DNA of 64,000 nt from Cristatella mucedo (taxonomy: Eukaryota; Bryozoa; Phylactolaemata; Cristatellidae), in assembly GCA_009760855.2 (NCBI GenBank), contig WPIO01000117.1, positions 988,501 to 1,052,500 of the forward strand, given 5' to 3'. Numbering within the stretch: the stretch's first letter is position 1; each line of letters starts with the position of its first letter. The notes under the pieces were generated by a model that saw nothing but the letters and a program-made list of their open reading frames with translations, did no database searches and was not told the origin of the DNA. The translations under genes and the position numbers were made by a program. Below, piece by piece: positions 47,416 to 59,995 of the stretch.

Positions 47416-47418
<3 letters not shown>
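45026..47418. other. HAAO intron sequence; one LINE tail remnant
   Basis: No gene seen. A tandem CAGTGGGCACGGCGATC(A)GAT repeat lies at 45359-45410 and a reversed L2 tail at 45885. Confidence 0.5.
45885..45940 (-). repeat. L2-type LINE 3' tail remnant
   Basis: Reverse of the common tail (AAGTGCCTAGAAAGAGATTT, then TCTCAGCGTGCTGTACAAAT), close to the SINE form of the end. Confidence 0.6.
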
Positions 47419-47938
<520 letters not shown>

Positions 47939-49369
47939 TATCCTCTCCCTCCCGCCCGAGAGAGCGAGGGATGCTTGCCGGCGGCGGCAGGAAGAAGCGA
48001 AAAACGGCCGAAATTCGAATCCCAATCACTAATTGCCCAGTGGCAGCAGCAGCGCCTCGCTGTGAAAAGCGCTCAACTAAAGTCGGCTCGATGCTGGGCA
48101 ATTCTGAAGTCCCGGAAATGGCTTTGCCCGGCAGTCACCCTAGCTATCATCCCCATGCTTCGGGCCAAGAACAATAAGAGCGACTGCACTCTAACGAGGT
48201 CTACTCAAACTCTCTCGTGCTGGCATTGCTATCGCACTGCCGCCGCCCGCTGCAGCTGCAAGGGCACCGGTTAGCTGCGGTACAAGCTGAGCATACGCCA
48301 GCGATGAGCCAACGGCCGGCGGCCGTCGATCAAAGTGCACCGGGCAAACCCCGAGCAGGCCCGGGCCACGCGAGAAAAGTAGCCAAAGCTCGTCTGGCAG
48401 CGGCGGCGGCCACGCTCCTCCAACTGACGCTGCCGCGCTACTCGTGTGAGGTGCTTAGCACTTTTGAGCAATGCCACGCTTGCCGGCTACCTCTCAGCGC
48501 CACTCGTGCGGCATGCTGACCAGCCCCTGGGGCTTAGCTCCCCTGGCGCCATGGGGGTTGGTCCGCTTCCTCTGGTCAGAGCTGTCAACAGTCGGCCACT
48601 CCACACAAAGTGTGAGACGCTGCCCCTGACATCGTCAAGGGGCGGCGGCGGCACGATATTTGTCCGTTCCGTAATCGCCGCTGCCTCGCGAAAAAGCCGC
48701 AATCAGGCGGCGGTGCCGTCTCGAGGCATGTCGCAGTGGCCACGGCAACGGCCAACGGGCGTTGCACAGATTCCCTGCATAGGCCGAAGCCGCAAAGGAG
48801 GCTCATGAATTCTGGGTCTGCTTTAAATGAACCAATTACTTTAAGACGTTGGCAGCCGATGCGAATTCATTAGCCAAATCATGCAGTCTTTGGACAAGAC
48901 GGATAAGGTCAAATAGTTCCAACCAGCACCCCTGGAGGCCCAAGCCGTGGGGGCAATACAGACACGGAGCTGCTCAAAGAACGAAGATACAGCGATGGCA
49001 TGTGCCTCCTTGGCACGCGAAGGCACTGCCAGGCGGCAGGGCCCTGCCACGGCACACGGAAAATAGAGTGACGGTGCCCCACGTGGCCAAGCCTCTGGCC
49101 ACGTTCGCCACTCCGACGGTGCAGCCCCTGCTGCCACCGTCCCAGGCTGCTTCATAGCATGTGGCCATCTATTTTTAGATGCCACATGTGCATAATCTTA
49201 AGATTGAGCGACGCCGAATATAAAAAAAAGTTATCTCTGGGTATCAATTCGTGCACCTACGACTGTCCCGCGACTCAAACGTGCCTTTTGACAACTTTTG
49301 ACTGCAGAAATGAGTCGTCAACCGCCTTTTCAGTAGCGCCACGCTCTAGAATTCGGATTGCTAGTTACT
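47939..49369. other. HAAO intron sequence, no recognised feature
   Basis: GC-richer, with several open frames of 60-120 codons and no domain that I recognise. Confidence 0.5.
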
Positions 49370-51600
49370 GGACGTGACACCAAGTCTCGTGCCACGTTGG
49401 TCATGTGCCGCTTTTGCAAGACCTTCAAACAAACGGAGAAGAATGGTGCGACGCCCCAGCCAGCGCACTGAAAACACCAAGTACTACAGCATTCCATTCC
49501 GTAAAGAAAGCTACGAAAAACACAGCAGCACCCAGCATCCACCGTCGAATGGGAGAAGTACATGAAGGCTACACCGGAAGAAAAGAAGGAATTCTTTAAT
49601 GCTGCGAAACCGACGTTCATCGATCGCTACATCGTCCAGAGCATCGATGTCCTACATCTCGTGGTGGATAAGAAAATCGTGGAGGATAGCATTGCCAAAC
49701 TGTTCTTTCGTTCTGTAGACGAGTCGGAGGCTTTATCAATTGAGAAAAGCTTGTCTCTGTTACAACCAGTTCCCGACATAACGTCTTATCAGGTCGTCAT
49801 CAAAAACGTGAAGCTGTTCAAGCTCGCCCCAGCTCACACTTCTGTTGGATTGTCTTTTCGTCAAACTGCTGCTGTCATCGATCAGCACAAAGAGGCCTTC
49901 CACAGTGTCCAGCTTGTCGGCATCAATGATCCTCTCGTCAGCAAGTATGCCCGAGTCGGTGTCGCCATGAATCTTCAACGCATATCCGATACTTTTGAGC
50001 TTTGCCCGAGTTTGGGCGTTTTCTCTAGCTGGCGATAACTATACACATCAATCAGTCTCGTACTTGGACATTCGGATTCGCTTGTGTGCCAACGGTGTTC
50101 TGAGAAATCTGCATCTGATCGCAGTGCCTTTCTACGATCGTCATACTGCTGCGAACATTGCTGCCATGATCTGTCGCATTCCGGATGGGCTATTCGACAA
50201 CTGGCCTTTAAAAAATTGTTGCATTCAGCTCCGATGGTGAGAGCACAACGACCAGCCGACATTCGGGTGTGGTGACGCGAATCGATCAAGAGGCTGAATC
50301 CGCGTTGATGCGCATAGGGTTCGCTCCTCACCAGGTCGACCTTGTCGTAAAGGAGGGCTGTCATTCCATGGATGGGGCATCGTTCTACTAGACCGTTCAC
50401 GATTTCAGCGATCGTCTACGCCGCCAGCAGTATCCACAACTAGAAATGGGTACATAATGCTCGAAAGATACCAATCGATGGGCTCATCTTGAGCGAATCC
50501 TATCTTGGATGCTCCAGCATCATCGCCGTCGTCTAATGAATTGGATTGCTGAGAAGAGTCCTGCTTCTGCGCCGGACGAACGTTGGGGGTTTATGGCGGC
50601 CGGTGTTCGACCACTACTCGAGATGGTCTATGTCAAGGTTGGTGATTCTGCAATCTCCAAACATGATTCTTTCGCAACAAACCACTGAGATCGAAAATCT
50701 TTCCGTCTGCCTAATGCAATCAATAAATATTGAACTAGTGTATTCTAACAACGAGTTCGAGAACATGCAGCCAGACGAATATGTCATTTCGGAGCTGGTT
50801 TGGTCCAGCGGTTAAGGTGCTCGCCCCGACCAAGGTCTGGCTGAGGTCGTGGGCTCGAGCCCCGAGGCACATGTGAAGCGCCTGAATAGTGATCAAGTCC
50901 TCTTAGGTCGCTATACAAATGAACTATATATATTTTTTTATCGCTGGTAGGTTAAAATCGTAGATGTGGAGCCACCTCCGAAACCAGGGCTCCTGGACTC
51001 GAGATCTGTTGCAAGATCTCCATGATGCCGGTGGCCGAACGTCCATTTTGACGACAGAGACTGCCCTTTTCGGATTGCAACTAACGAATGGTGTGGCTTG
51101 TGTTCAGGCTGAGCAAGACTCCAATAACCAGGCTGCTGCCGATCTCGCTCCTCCAGTGATGCCGTTCGACCTCGTGAAACTGGAACCATGCAATTTCATT
51201 GACAGCATTCTCAAAACGTGTCGAGCACATTCGGCAAAGTTTTGGCCCATTGAGGAAATCGATCGTGCCAAACAAGATCAACAAGCACTCTTCAACGCCT
51301 ACAAGCTCGAGCCCCACAGTAAAACCATCATCGACAATCAAGATAACGAGCCACATTTTTTTTCAATGCAGGATGGGATGTTTAGGGCGACTATTTACTG
51401 TCTTTGCCCATATTCTGCAGTGGCCTGGCAAGCGTCTTTGCCAACATAACCAGTGTTGAATCCGATTTTAGCATTCTGAAATGTGGTAAGGACGACTTTC
51501 GTCAGTCCATGATGAATCTGACACTGGAAGGCATCTTCCAAACAAAAAAGCAGGGAGTCGTAATGGGAATTCTGGTGCCAGGAGGCTTTGACCACGCTTA
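49370..51600 (+). pseudogene. Decayed hAT-like transposase of an oomycete-associated family
   Basis: Consecutive plus-strand pieces in shifting frames make one broken gene. They are a CRFCKTF zinc-finger half at about 49404, VEWEKYMKATPEEKKEFF at 49540-49600, a clean 158-codon piece to 50037, AFSLAGDNYTHQSVSYLDIR at 50020-50080, an LIAVPFYDRHTA-type block near 50130, and PVMPFDLVKLEP near 51155. The end is SVFANITSVESDFSILKCGK at 51436-51490, a hAT-type C-terminal dimerisation motif, followed by LTLEGIFQTKK. The combination of RNase H-like fold segments and a VESDFS end is one I associate with a large transposase family in oomycetes; that is recall, not a search. A SINE is inserted at 50793. 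Stops and frameshifts show it is inactive; no terminal repeats were found. Confidence 0.62.
50793..50923 (+). repeat. tRNA-derived SINE family 1, full-length copy, nested in transposase
   Basis: CTGGTTTGGTCCAGCGGTTA head, GTCGTGGGCTCGAGCCCCGA B-box region, then GTGAAGCGCCTGAATAGTGA and a TAGGTCGCTATACAAATGAA end. It interrupts the decayed transposase, so it is younger than that copy. Confidence 0.9.
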
Positions 51601-51800
51601 TCCAGGCTGCTTCACAATAGCAGTAGAAGCCACCACCAACTTGCTTTGCTACTACTTTTCACCAATTTCAATAAAATCACAGTATTTTTCCAATTTGTAT
51701 ACGATGCCGATATTCAAGTTTTTTGGGTGCTGAATTTAAGCTAAAATCATTGAAATCGGCATTTGCCACATCTTATGAGACCTGCACTAACCTCTCACAA
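51601..51800. other. Possible 3' flank of the decayed transposase
   Basis: AT-richer sequence without a recognisable terminal repeat. Confidence 0.3.
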
Positions 51801-51833
<33 letters not shown>

Positions 51834-51909
51834 TGCTCTCCCTCTTTTGCTCATGCTCTTTCTCTCACTCTCTTTCTCTCTCCCTCGCTCTCTCACCCCC
51901 TCTCTCTCA

Positions 51910-51944
<35 letters not shown>

Positions 51945-52060
51945 CCCTCTCTCCTTCTCTCTTTCTCTCTCTTTCTCTTTCTTTCTTTCTCTCCCCCTCC
52001 CTCCCTCTCTCTCTTTTTCTCGTTACATATACACGTATATATGTGTGTGTGCGTGTTTGC

Positions 52061-52092
<32 letters not shown>

Positions 52093-52130
52093 CTGTGTGT
52101 GTCTGTGTGTGTCTGTGTGTGTGCGAGTGG
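51801..52130. repeat. (CT)n then (GT)n compound tract
   Basis: Polypyrimidine CT/CTTT repeat to about 52020, then GT with GTCT/GTGC variants to 52128. Confidence 0.95.
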
Positions 52131-52944
52131 ATACTAGCAGCCATAAGTTTTGCAGCACTTGCCTTCCTGCGAGGACGCTTGATGGACCTCAGTCGGAGCT
52201 GTTGGAACTGCGATAAATCTTTGGAAAATACAAAAGAATGTTTTTTTTTTCATCGGCTATCAAAGAGTAGTGTCCGTCTGTCAGCGACGGTCTTGGTGAC
52301 GGTCGGTGAGTCATTTCGGCTAAGCCTTTTCGCAGCTAAGAGCTTAATCCAAGACGAAACTTCAGGCAAGCGGCCTCGTTCCACAGCAGACGACGCCCCG
52401 ACGAGCAGCTGACTCCCAGCAGCCTTCTCTTGCGAAGCAGGTCACTGCCCGCCTTTCCAGTTTCTCATCTCCTCCAATAAATACATCCTGCTTTGTGTTC
52501 GCTCGTTTAGTCGGTAGCTTTAAGCTACAAACGTACACTCACTGTGCATACACTCTATTCAGAAAGTCTTCTCCGCCCAAAAATCGGCGAATGCCTGTGC
52601 TGTTTTGGAAAAACTAGTCGCAAAAAAGTCCGACTGAACGTGCCAATACCTAAAGAGGCCTACACTCGTACGGCTAAAACCAGCGATTTCGCAATTTGAG
52701 CCCAGATTTGTAGCAAAAAAATGGCAGGAAACAAAGAAATAGGAAAATAAAAAATAAAAATAATAAAATAGGAAAATAAGAAAAACAAAGAAGTTCCGTT
52801 CCAGAGAGGATGTAAAAGCCAAGAATCCAACACCATTGCCAATAGGCAGAAAACGTGGTTTGCACTTTTTAAGCTGTGCAGGCAGGACGCATTTTTAGTG
52901 CCCATGCTAAAAACGTGGTTTGGCCGTGGTAAGTGCACCGCGTA
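52131..52944. other. HAAO intron sequence, no feature
   Basis: Includes an A-rich segment near 52745 and a direct repeat of AAAACGTGGTTTG at 52850 and 52910. No gene recognised. Confidence 0.5.
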
Positions 52945-53095
52945 CCAAACTGCCCAATGGCTAAGGTGTTCGCCTTTAACGACCGACGTGAAGGTAAACG
53001 TATTTGATGACCGAGGTCGTGGGCTCGAGCCCCGTGGCATATGTGAAGCGCCTGAAAAGAGATTAAGTTATCTTAGGGTGCTATACAAAATAATT
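52945..53095 (+). repeat. tRNA-derived SINE family 1, copy with internal insertion
   Basis: Head ACTGCCCAATGGCTAAGGTG, an extra segment of about 25 bp, GAGGTCGTGGGCTCGAGCCC, and a tail ending GGGTGCTATACAAAA. Confidence 0.82.
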
Positions 53096-55404
53096 ACATT
53101 TACTTAAATGAAAGGTTTAAAAAGACTATTAAGTACGGTGGATTTATTTTTTTTAAATGAAGCTCTGCTAGTTTCAAAATTTTATAAACAAAATCGGCAA
53201 TTACATATTAAACTAGTACAGCCTCTGAAATCTCCTGTAGGGGCCATTAATACCGAACATGAAATCCAGGACGGTGCTTCCGATGAATCGGATGAAGGAC
53301 TGCGCCTGCGCGACGACCTTCCCGGTAAAGCTCAAGCTACAGGGCGTACACGTGAGCCCAACCTAACACGCTCGCGCACATAGACGCGACGCGGATCTAG
53401 AATATCCCGCCTAACTCGACGGTCTCTGATTCCTGGTTGCAAATCAGGAAAAATGAGCTTCAGAAAACTACATTGTCATTCTTCGGAACCTGCGGACGTC
53501 GATTCACTTCGATTTTAGCGGCTAAAGCATAGTTTCACGTCGGCGTTGGTGAATTTAAAAGACTTGCATACTGTTAGCTTTGCCAAAACCTTCAAGCGAA
53601 TTCGCTGACTTAGGGCGGCAAACACTTTCTCGACGAAGCAACTTCTTTATATGTAGAGCATAGCCTGCAGCATTCTAGAGTACGCTGCTTCCAGCGAAAT
53701 CCGGCGACCGAGACCGTACAGCAGCCAGCTGTAACGCTGTAATGCATACCTACACGCGAGCAGCTTAGACCCAGCAGTTTGCATACTGCATCTTCGATGC
53801 GCCACAACTCGTTTAGCTGACGCAGCACTTGAACTTAAGAGACGCGAATGCTCGCAGAGCATCACCAGGCAGAGCCGGCGGAAATAACCGGCATTTCTAG
53901 GGTCCCTCAGATCAGTCGACCAGCAGCAGCCGACCGAGCAGGTTTCCTTAGAGGCCAGGATGTAAAATTCTGAAACGCGAACCCTATTCAGCCAAGCTAG
54001 AAGGAAGCGGTCCCTTGCACGCTCATCCCCGTCTCAGACCTCAGCTCGCCTCAAAGGCGCCAGGCGGCGCCTCCTCTCAGCCGTCAGCAGTTTGATTAAA
54101 TTGGACTTCAGCCCCGCCTCCTCCTCCCGCCCCCTCCGGCGCCGCTGACCGAATTTCCCTCCGGCTTAAGGCCTTCGTCCTAAAGTCGGTTGCCAAAAGC
54201 CCGGCTGAAGTCCGAAATTCGACCTTTAGCCTTAATCAGCTCGAGTCAGCAGGCCCCGCCTGAGCAGTCTGCTGCGTGGGTCAGAGAGCGAGAGCGAGAG
54301 CCAGCCAGCCAGCCAGCCAGCAAGAGGGGGCAAGGCAAAAGTGAAACCGGGCAAAAGTAAAAGTAAAACCGGAAAGGACCGCCGGAAGCGCTCCTTTCCA
54401 GTTAAGGAAAAGCCGTAGCGCTCTCGGGCGGTGCTCGAAAGACCTGGCATTTCCCAACTGCCAGGAGCACAAGACAGGCAGCACCGTCTCGGCCATCATC
54501 TCCACGAGTCCTCCGAAAAGGGTGTCTTGCAGCTGCATTAGTACCGTCGACAGATAGAACAGGGGGGTGAGGTGGGGGAGGCACGCGAAAGTTCGCAAGC
54601 CCACGATATCGCTCTGCTCTGGGACCGAGAAGTGTCGCCGGATATCCCGGCATTCCTAGCATTAACATCCTTTGATTGAGCACACGCGACCGATATTCGC
54701 ACAACAAAGCTACAGTCCAAAGGTGCAGTTCTGCATAAGATGGCAAACTTTAAAATGAACAGTCTTGGCTATACCACCGCCTCCGCAGCAGCCACTCTCT
54801 GTGCAACTGGTCGCCAAGCACAATCGGCTGTGGACGAAAATCGATGCATCTACCACGTGGCCGAGAAATCTGCTCAACGGCAAAATATGGGATCCCAGTG
54901 CAAACTTACTTTTCCCTTTGACGACAAGATCGAAGAGCAAAGGAGACTTTTTTCCGCTGAAACGCACGTTTGGCAGCAAGCTCGGGATTAAGCCTGCGAG
55001 TTGTCTAGACCTTGACCTTGCCTAAGGCAGCAACTCACTGTTAGGCTGACGAGGCCAGGGTTTTGTGGCCAGTCCCTGTAGGCCAGAGGGAGAGAGAGCT
55101 CGGAGGACCAGTAGCAGGGCGGCCCCTTAGGCAAGCTTACAGTGATTACAGATAGCACCTGTAGCCGAACTCTCAAACGGATTTAGGTGGCACTAAAAAC
55201 AAAAACGGACAAACATCAGAGCACACGAAATAAAGATCACGCTTTGCTGCCCTTGGCAGTTGAACCGGCGAAATCAGAAACCGAATACGAGAGTCTTGGC
55301 AACCCATTCATATCGGCCGAAGCCATAGCTACTCTGTCAACGCATCCTGTGAGAAGGAACCTGAGAAAGTCTGCCTACACATGAATTTTATTTATTTATT
55401 TATT
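53096..55404. other. HAAO intron sequence, no recognised feature
   Basis: Mixed composition; a CCAG tetramer run at 54301-54320. The frames present are under 115 codons with no recognisable domain. Confidence 0.5.
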
Positions 55405-55990
55405 TACTGTCAGCATAACATTGCTAAAATTCGGGCTTGCTTAGACCGGGATACTACATTAAAATTGGTCCGTGCATTTGTAACAGCTCTTCTCGATTTC
55501 TGCAACTCACTGCTTGCTGGTCAACCGGTCTGTGCAATCAAGCGCTTACAATTAGTGCAAAACTCCACAGCTATGGTAGTCTGTCGTGAGAATCACGGTT
55601 ACTACGTCAGACCTACATCGGCTCCCAGTCAAGCAACGCGTCGACTTCAAGGTTCTGCCACTCACTTTTAGGTACCTTCGTTCTTTGTCTCCAGCCTACC
55701 TATCAGATCTACTCCACACCAGGCTAAGCATTTGTACCACCTGCTTTTCTGTATCGAATCGTTTACCTACACTTCGTACGAACTTCAAATCCTTTGGAGA
55801 GCATGTCTTTAGTTCCTATGCTCCCAAAGCCTCGAACTTACTCCCGACTTACGTCACGACATCCCTTGACTTGACGACATTTGGGTGTGCGTGTTCGTGT
55901 GCCTTCATTTATAATAGTTTCTATATATGCATGTCACGGCATTCCGTGACTAGGCAAAATTTGAAAAGAAGCTAAGAATCCATCAGCTCC
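55405..55990 (+). mobile_element. L2/CR1-type LINE fragment
   Basis: Follows an (ATTT)n run. Frames with DRDTTLKLVRAFVTALLDFC, AIKRLQLVQNSTA, LHRLPVKQRVDFK and TNFKSFGEHVFSSYAPKA define the ORF2 C-terminal region. It lacks its tail and runs into the next copy. Confidence 0.85.
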
Positions 55991-56645
55991 TCACACCACT
56001 TGCTCCATCAGTGCAAGTGTTTTTGCATGGAATCCATTTGTCTCGACCTCTGTAACTCACTATTCGCCGGTCTTCTAGCTAGAAAGCAATAAGGCGCAGT
56101 TACAGTTGGTACAAACCTCTGCAGCCAGGCTTGTAAGGCATGAGCACAACAGATGCCACAATAGGCTACTTGTTACCGACCTGCAATGGTTCCGCCATCA
56201 AGCAGTATGTCCACCTCTAGCTGTTGTCACTCATTTTTAGTTCCTTTCACTCTCTTGCTCTAAACCAAACTATTCAAACTACTTCTCAATCAGGCTAGGC
56301 ATCGTACTCCCCCTACCCTGCTCTCCTGACACAAGTCGTTTACCAATGCCTTTAACCGATCTCAAATCCTTTGGAGACTGTGCCCTTAGTTTGTTCACTC
56401 CCAAAGCTTGGAACTCATTCCCGACTGGCATGATGATATTCCCTGACTATGTTCCCGCATATGTTCCTGCGCAGCATTTACAGGATCTGTGTGAATTGTA
56501 CTGTGCACCCTTAGGAATGCAGACGCTGTGCATGTTTTCATTAACCATATTGACATACTACCTTTACAGCATATGTAAAGTATCTAGAAAGGAGTTTAGT
56601 TTTCTGAGGGTGCTATTCAATTGTCTTGTTCTTATTATTGTTATT
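55991..56645 (+). mobile_element. Diverged L2/CR1-type LINE fragment with tail
   Basis: More mutated: the ICLDLCNSLFAGL-like block is recognisable near 56035, and LTDLKSFGDCALSLFTPKAW at 56350. The tail at 56570-56640 (AAGTATCTAGAAAGGAGTTT, then GAGGGTGCTATTCAATT) is typical. Adjacent same-strand copies occur here as at 25-26.6 kb. Confidence 0.75.
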
Positions 56646-57375
56646 ATTATGTGCATGCTTAATGAGATCGAATCACCAAGGTCCAGGCTAGTACCTGAAA
56701 ACTACATATCCTGATGACTAAGCCCTCTCCAGCCACGGCTGGTTCGGACACTGCACAAAAACACCATAATAATTCCAGTATTAATGTATACCGAGCAAAG
56801 TAGTGGCATCCGAATACAGGTGCAGGTGAAGGAAACTGAACATAAGAGTCCTCCATTTGTAAAATGCATTTAATACGGTATCAACCTTAAGCTACTTCAC
56901 TGAAAGCTACGGCAGAGCCTTTAAATAGAAAAGCACTTTTGTCAGCGCTACCATCTACGAGTGCCAAAGGGCAGCTCTTTCGGGGCGACCTCTCTTTCTA
57001 GCCTCGTTTTAGAGGCGGTAGGGTAGCTATCGGAAACAAAAATGTGCAAAACCAGCGAAATTTCAGTCTTCGCGAATGCACGCTTTTTGCATTGAAATGG
57101 CTAAAGCCACGCGTACACAGTGCACGAGAACTCGTGATCTCCCAGTTGTGCATAGCAGCACTGATCAAAAGCCATTCACGGGGGAATGATGATGCAAATG
57201 AAGCACCCGGGATTTCGTTTCCTCGCGGTTGAAAAATGATCAGGACAACGGGGACAAAAACGCAAGCTTTGAAGAACAGAGTTGCCCTTGCCAAAAAAAA
57301 AAGGTTACCAAGATTCAACTGAAGATGAGGTTTAAGCTGAGCTAATTAAACTAAAAGAAAAAGCAGAGATGAAAA
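56646..57375. other. HAAO intron sequence, no feature
   Basis: Nothing recognised beyond short A-runs near 57290 and 57350. Confidence 0.5.
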
Positions 57376-57560
57376 GGCTGATTAAACAGCCTCGATTATA
57401 TAGCAGCAGAGTAGGAGCACAATGGAAGCGGCAATCGCCACCTTTGCAGCTGCAATAAGGGATTGCCTGCCGAATGGCTCAATCCCACGACATCGTAAAG
57501 CTACCGGCATCCCGAGTAGGGGCTGGATTTGTATCCAGCAACAGGATAGCGATATAAAGC
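57376..57560 (-). repeat. SINE family 2, diverged copy
   Basis: GCTGATTAAACAGCCTCGAT, then GCAGCTGCAATAAGGGATTG and CAATCCCACGAC align with the family 2 copies at 41168 and 63456, with several substitutions and indels. Confidence 0.45.
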
Positions 57561-57756
57561 ACAGCACACCACCGGTGAGAGAACTTTCTGGCAAAGATCC
57601 GAGTCGCCGGCAGCTTCATCTAACTATTAACTATATCTAACTATATAACCCTGGCCGTGCATCAGCCTAGATTAGAACTCCGTTAAAAGAAAATTCGCAT
57701 GACCTTGAGCAACGCCAATAATCATTGGCTGCTGGCTATAAGGATAGTGACACCAA

Positions 57757-57868
57757 TATGTAATTCGTTTGTATAGCACTCTAAAAGAGCTTAATCTCTA
57801 TCCGGGCGATTTACACATGTCGCAGGGCTTGAGCCAGCGACGTTGCAATTCTAAGCCTTCACGCAGGA
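57757..57868 (-). repeat. tRNA-derived SINE family 1 fragment
   Basis: Minus-strand tail (GCCCGGATAGAGATTAAGCT, then TAGAGTGCTATACAAACGAA) and part of the B-box region (GCTCAAGCCCTGC). The 5' head is lost. Confidence 0.7.
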
Positions 57869-57899
57869 AGTCATTAAAATCCTGATGGAGCTACCTCCT

Positions 57900-59421
57900 A
57901 TTACCATAAGTCATTTAGTCATTTAACACTTGAGTACAACAAGTTCAGCTAGGACCAACTTTTTTTTTTTGAACGGGAAGCGGCATTCCCAAATGATAAC
58001 TTACCGGCAATTACCTAATTTACCGGACGATTTAGCGATTTAATTTAACAGCAAAAGTGATACCCTAACCTGTGAGTTTGGCAACTCGGCATGAGTGTAT
58101 ACTGTGTATGCACACAAAAAAAACGTTGCCCAGTGTGGAAATCAGCACAAACCTTAGGCATTGCTGTGTTTCTAAAATGAAGGCTAAAAAGTACTACCTC
58201 GAGGTAGGATTAATATGAAGAAGCAAAAATTGTTGCAGCTTGCATACGCTTCAACCTTGGCTAGCCTACAGTAGGTGTGACAAACAAGCAAAACTAACAT
58301 GTGTGGTAGTTTCTAGTGGCTCCGGAAACTGTTGCAATTCTCGAGGGATAGCGTTTGGCAGCACCGGTAGAACACTGCAAAGTAAGCATTTTTGGATGTG
58401 CCAAGTATTCTTCTCTCAGAAAATGCATCCCAACGACTATGTCGAGCACTTCTTCGGGAATGGCACAGTTTGAGATATCTGGTATTTGAGCATACGCAGA
58501 CATGGGGGCAGACCTGGTTCGAGATTATGCCCGAAATTGATGGTGCGTTTAGAGCCAGAAACAAGACAAGTATGTTTTCTGAAATAAAAAATACCTGTGG
58601 AACAGCATAAAACTACTTTAGAAATCTTGTCAATTACCTGGGATGCCAAAATCATGGCAAACTGCGTGTGCTAGAAAAATTTGCATTGAGCTCATAAGAA
58701 TGCAAATCCAATTTAGGACATGAACTGGCAAGCTGAGAGAGTTAAGGACTAGGAAATGTGGAAATGCTTTAAAAGAACGCTCCACGTGCTCAATTTATTA
58801 GAAAATGCTGCCGAGCAGTTTTTTTTCTGCGGTGCAATCGGCTTCTCGGATCTTTTCGAGCCACATCAGGTTGTGGTGCTCAAAATAGTGAAAAAGCTTC
58901 AGACCTTTGATGATTGCGATTGGCTGAGAAAATGCCAACGATTGTTTAGATACATTTAAAAGAGGGGAACACTTAGTGCACCTAATAAACCTTATTTCTC
59001 AGTGCTCAGACAGTACTACAAAATAACATCCTCCAAAAATAGCGACCACGTTAGAAGCCAAAAATTGTCTCACGTACTGCAAAACTTTAGGGTCATTTTG
59101 CGCGCTTTTCTACCTGGTAAAAAGAGCCACTGTGGCAGCACACACGATGTGTAGCATGTCTTGTGCTAAATCACGCGAATTGTGGTTAAATTTTGTTGGC
59201 CACCAGTCAGTAAACACTGAAATACTTGAGGTCATATTTTGATCCCTAGGGTGCATGAAGTTGTGTACCAACACTGTATACTGTCTACGCCTGTAATAAG
59301 CTAGGTTTGTCAGTTCGGTATTAAGTTCGCTGTCCATCACTGAGCAATCATAAGTATTAAAAAAGCGAAAAAGGGAGACAACTTGCTTATTTGCATATGT
59401 AGTTGCAACATGCACTCTCAT
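57900..59421 (-). pseudogene. Unidentified coding-like block, minus strand
   Basis: An AT-richer block with coding-like minus-strand pieces. A 104-codon open frame at 59421-59110 contains TYDCSVMDSELNTELTNL and SISVFTDWWPTKFNHNSRD. Downstream fragments near 58500-58300 read YAQIPDISNCAIPEEVLD and VGMHFLREEYLAHPKM. The fragments lie in different frames separated by stops. A decayed transposon gene or processed copy is plausible. I do not recognise the family. Confidence 0.3.
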
Positions 59422-59542
59422 GATTGAAATTGAATGTTGAAATGGTTGAACTTCACTGTGCTATAATCATTAAAGGCTTTTTGTTTCAAAGAGAGGCCAT
59501 GGCATGGTTTTTCAAAGGGAGGCCATGGCATTCCAGCAGTTT

Positions 59543-59693
<151 letters not shown>

Positions 59694-59888
59694 GCAAAAC
59701 GATCCCCTTTGCTGTTGCTCAAAGTGACAACTGGTGTGTATCAGATTTTCCTGCCTTACAAAGCAAAGTGGGATTTGTCCATGACTTTCCACGGGTGAAG
59801 GCTACTTTCCACATGAAACCAATGGTTTTTGCCCACGGGTTTTCACAGCAATGTATTGGAAATAAAATGGCTAAAACCTCATGCTCAC

Positions 59889-59995
59889 CTCATGCCATCG
59901 ATCTCCGAGGGCAGCCTCTCCCTCTCTATTACCAGTCCCACAGTTCCTGCTTGTCGCTGCGGTGAGTGCGGGATTCTCCTCGGCAACAGGAACAC
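59889..59995 (-). CDS. HAAO: 3-hydroxyanthranilate 3,4-dioxygenase, exon B (internal)
   Basis: This exon encodes the second half of the catalytic cupin. On the minus strand it begins after CTCGACAG (AG at 59997-59996) with a full Val codon and ends two bases into an Arg codon at a GTGAGC donor (GT at 59888-59887). The translation [13 protein letters not shown] contains the third iron ligand His (His95 in bacterial numbering) and the substrate-contacting Arg in [22 protein letters not shown] includes the Glu that contacts substrate. Thirty-five codons plus two bases match the vertebrate exon in length and phase. The enzyme opens 3-hydroxyanthranilate to the precursor of quinolinate for NAD synthesis. 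Confidence 0.96.
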
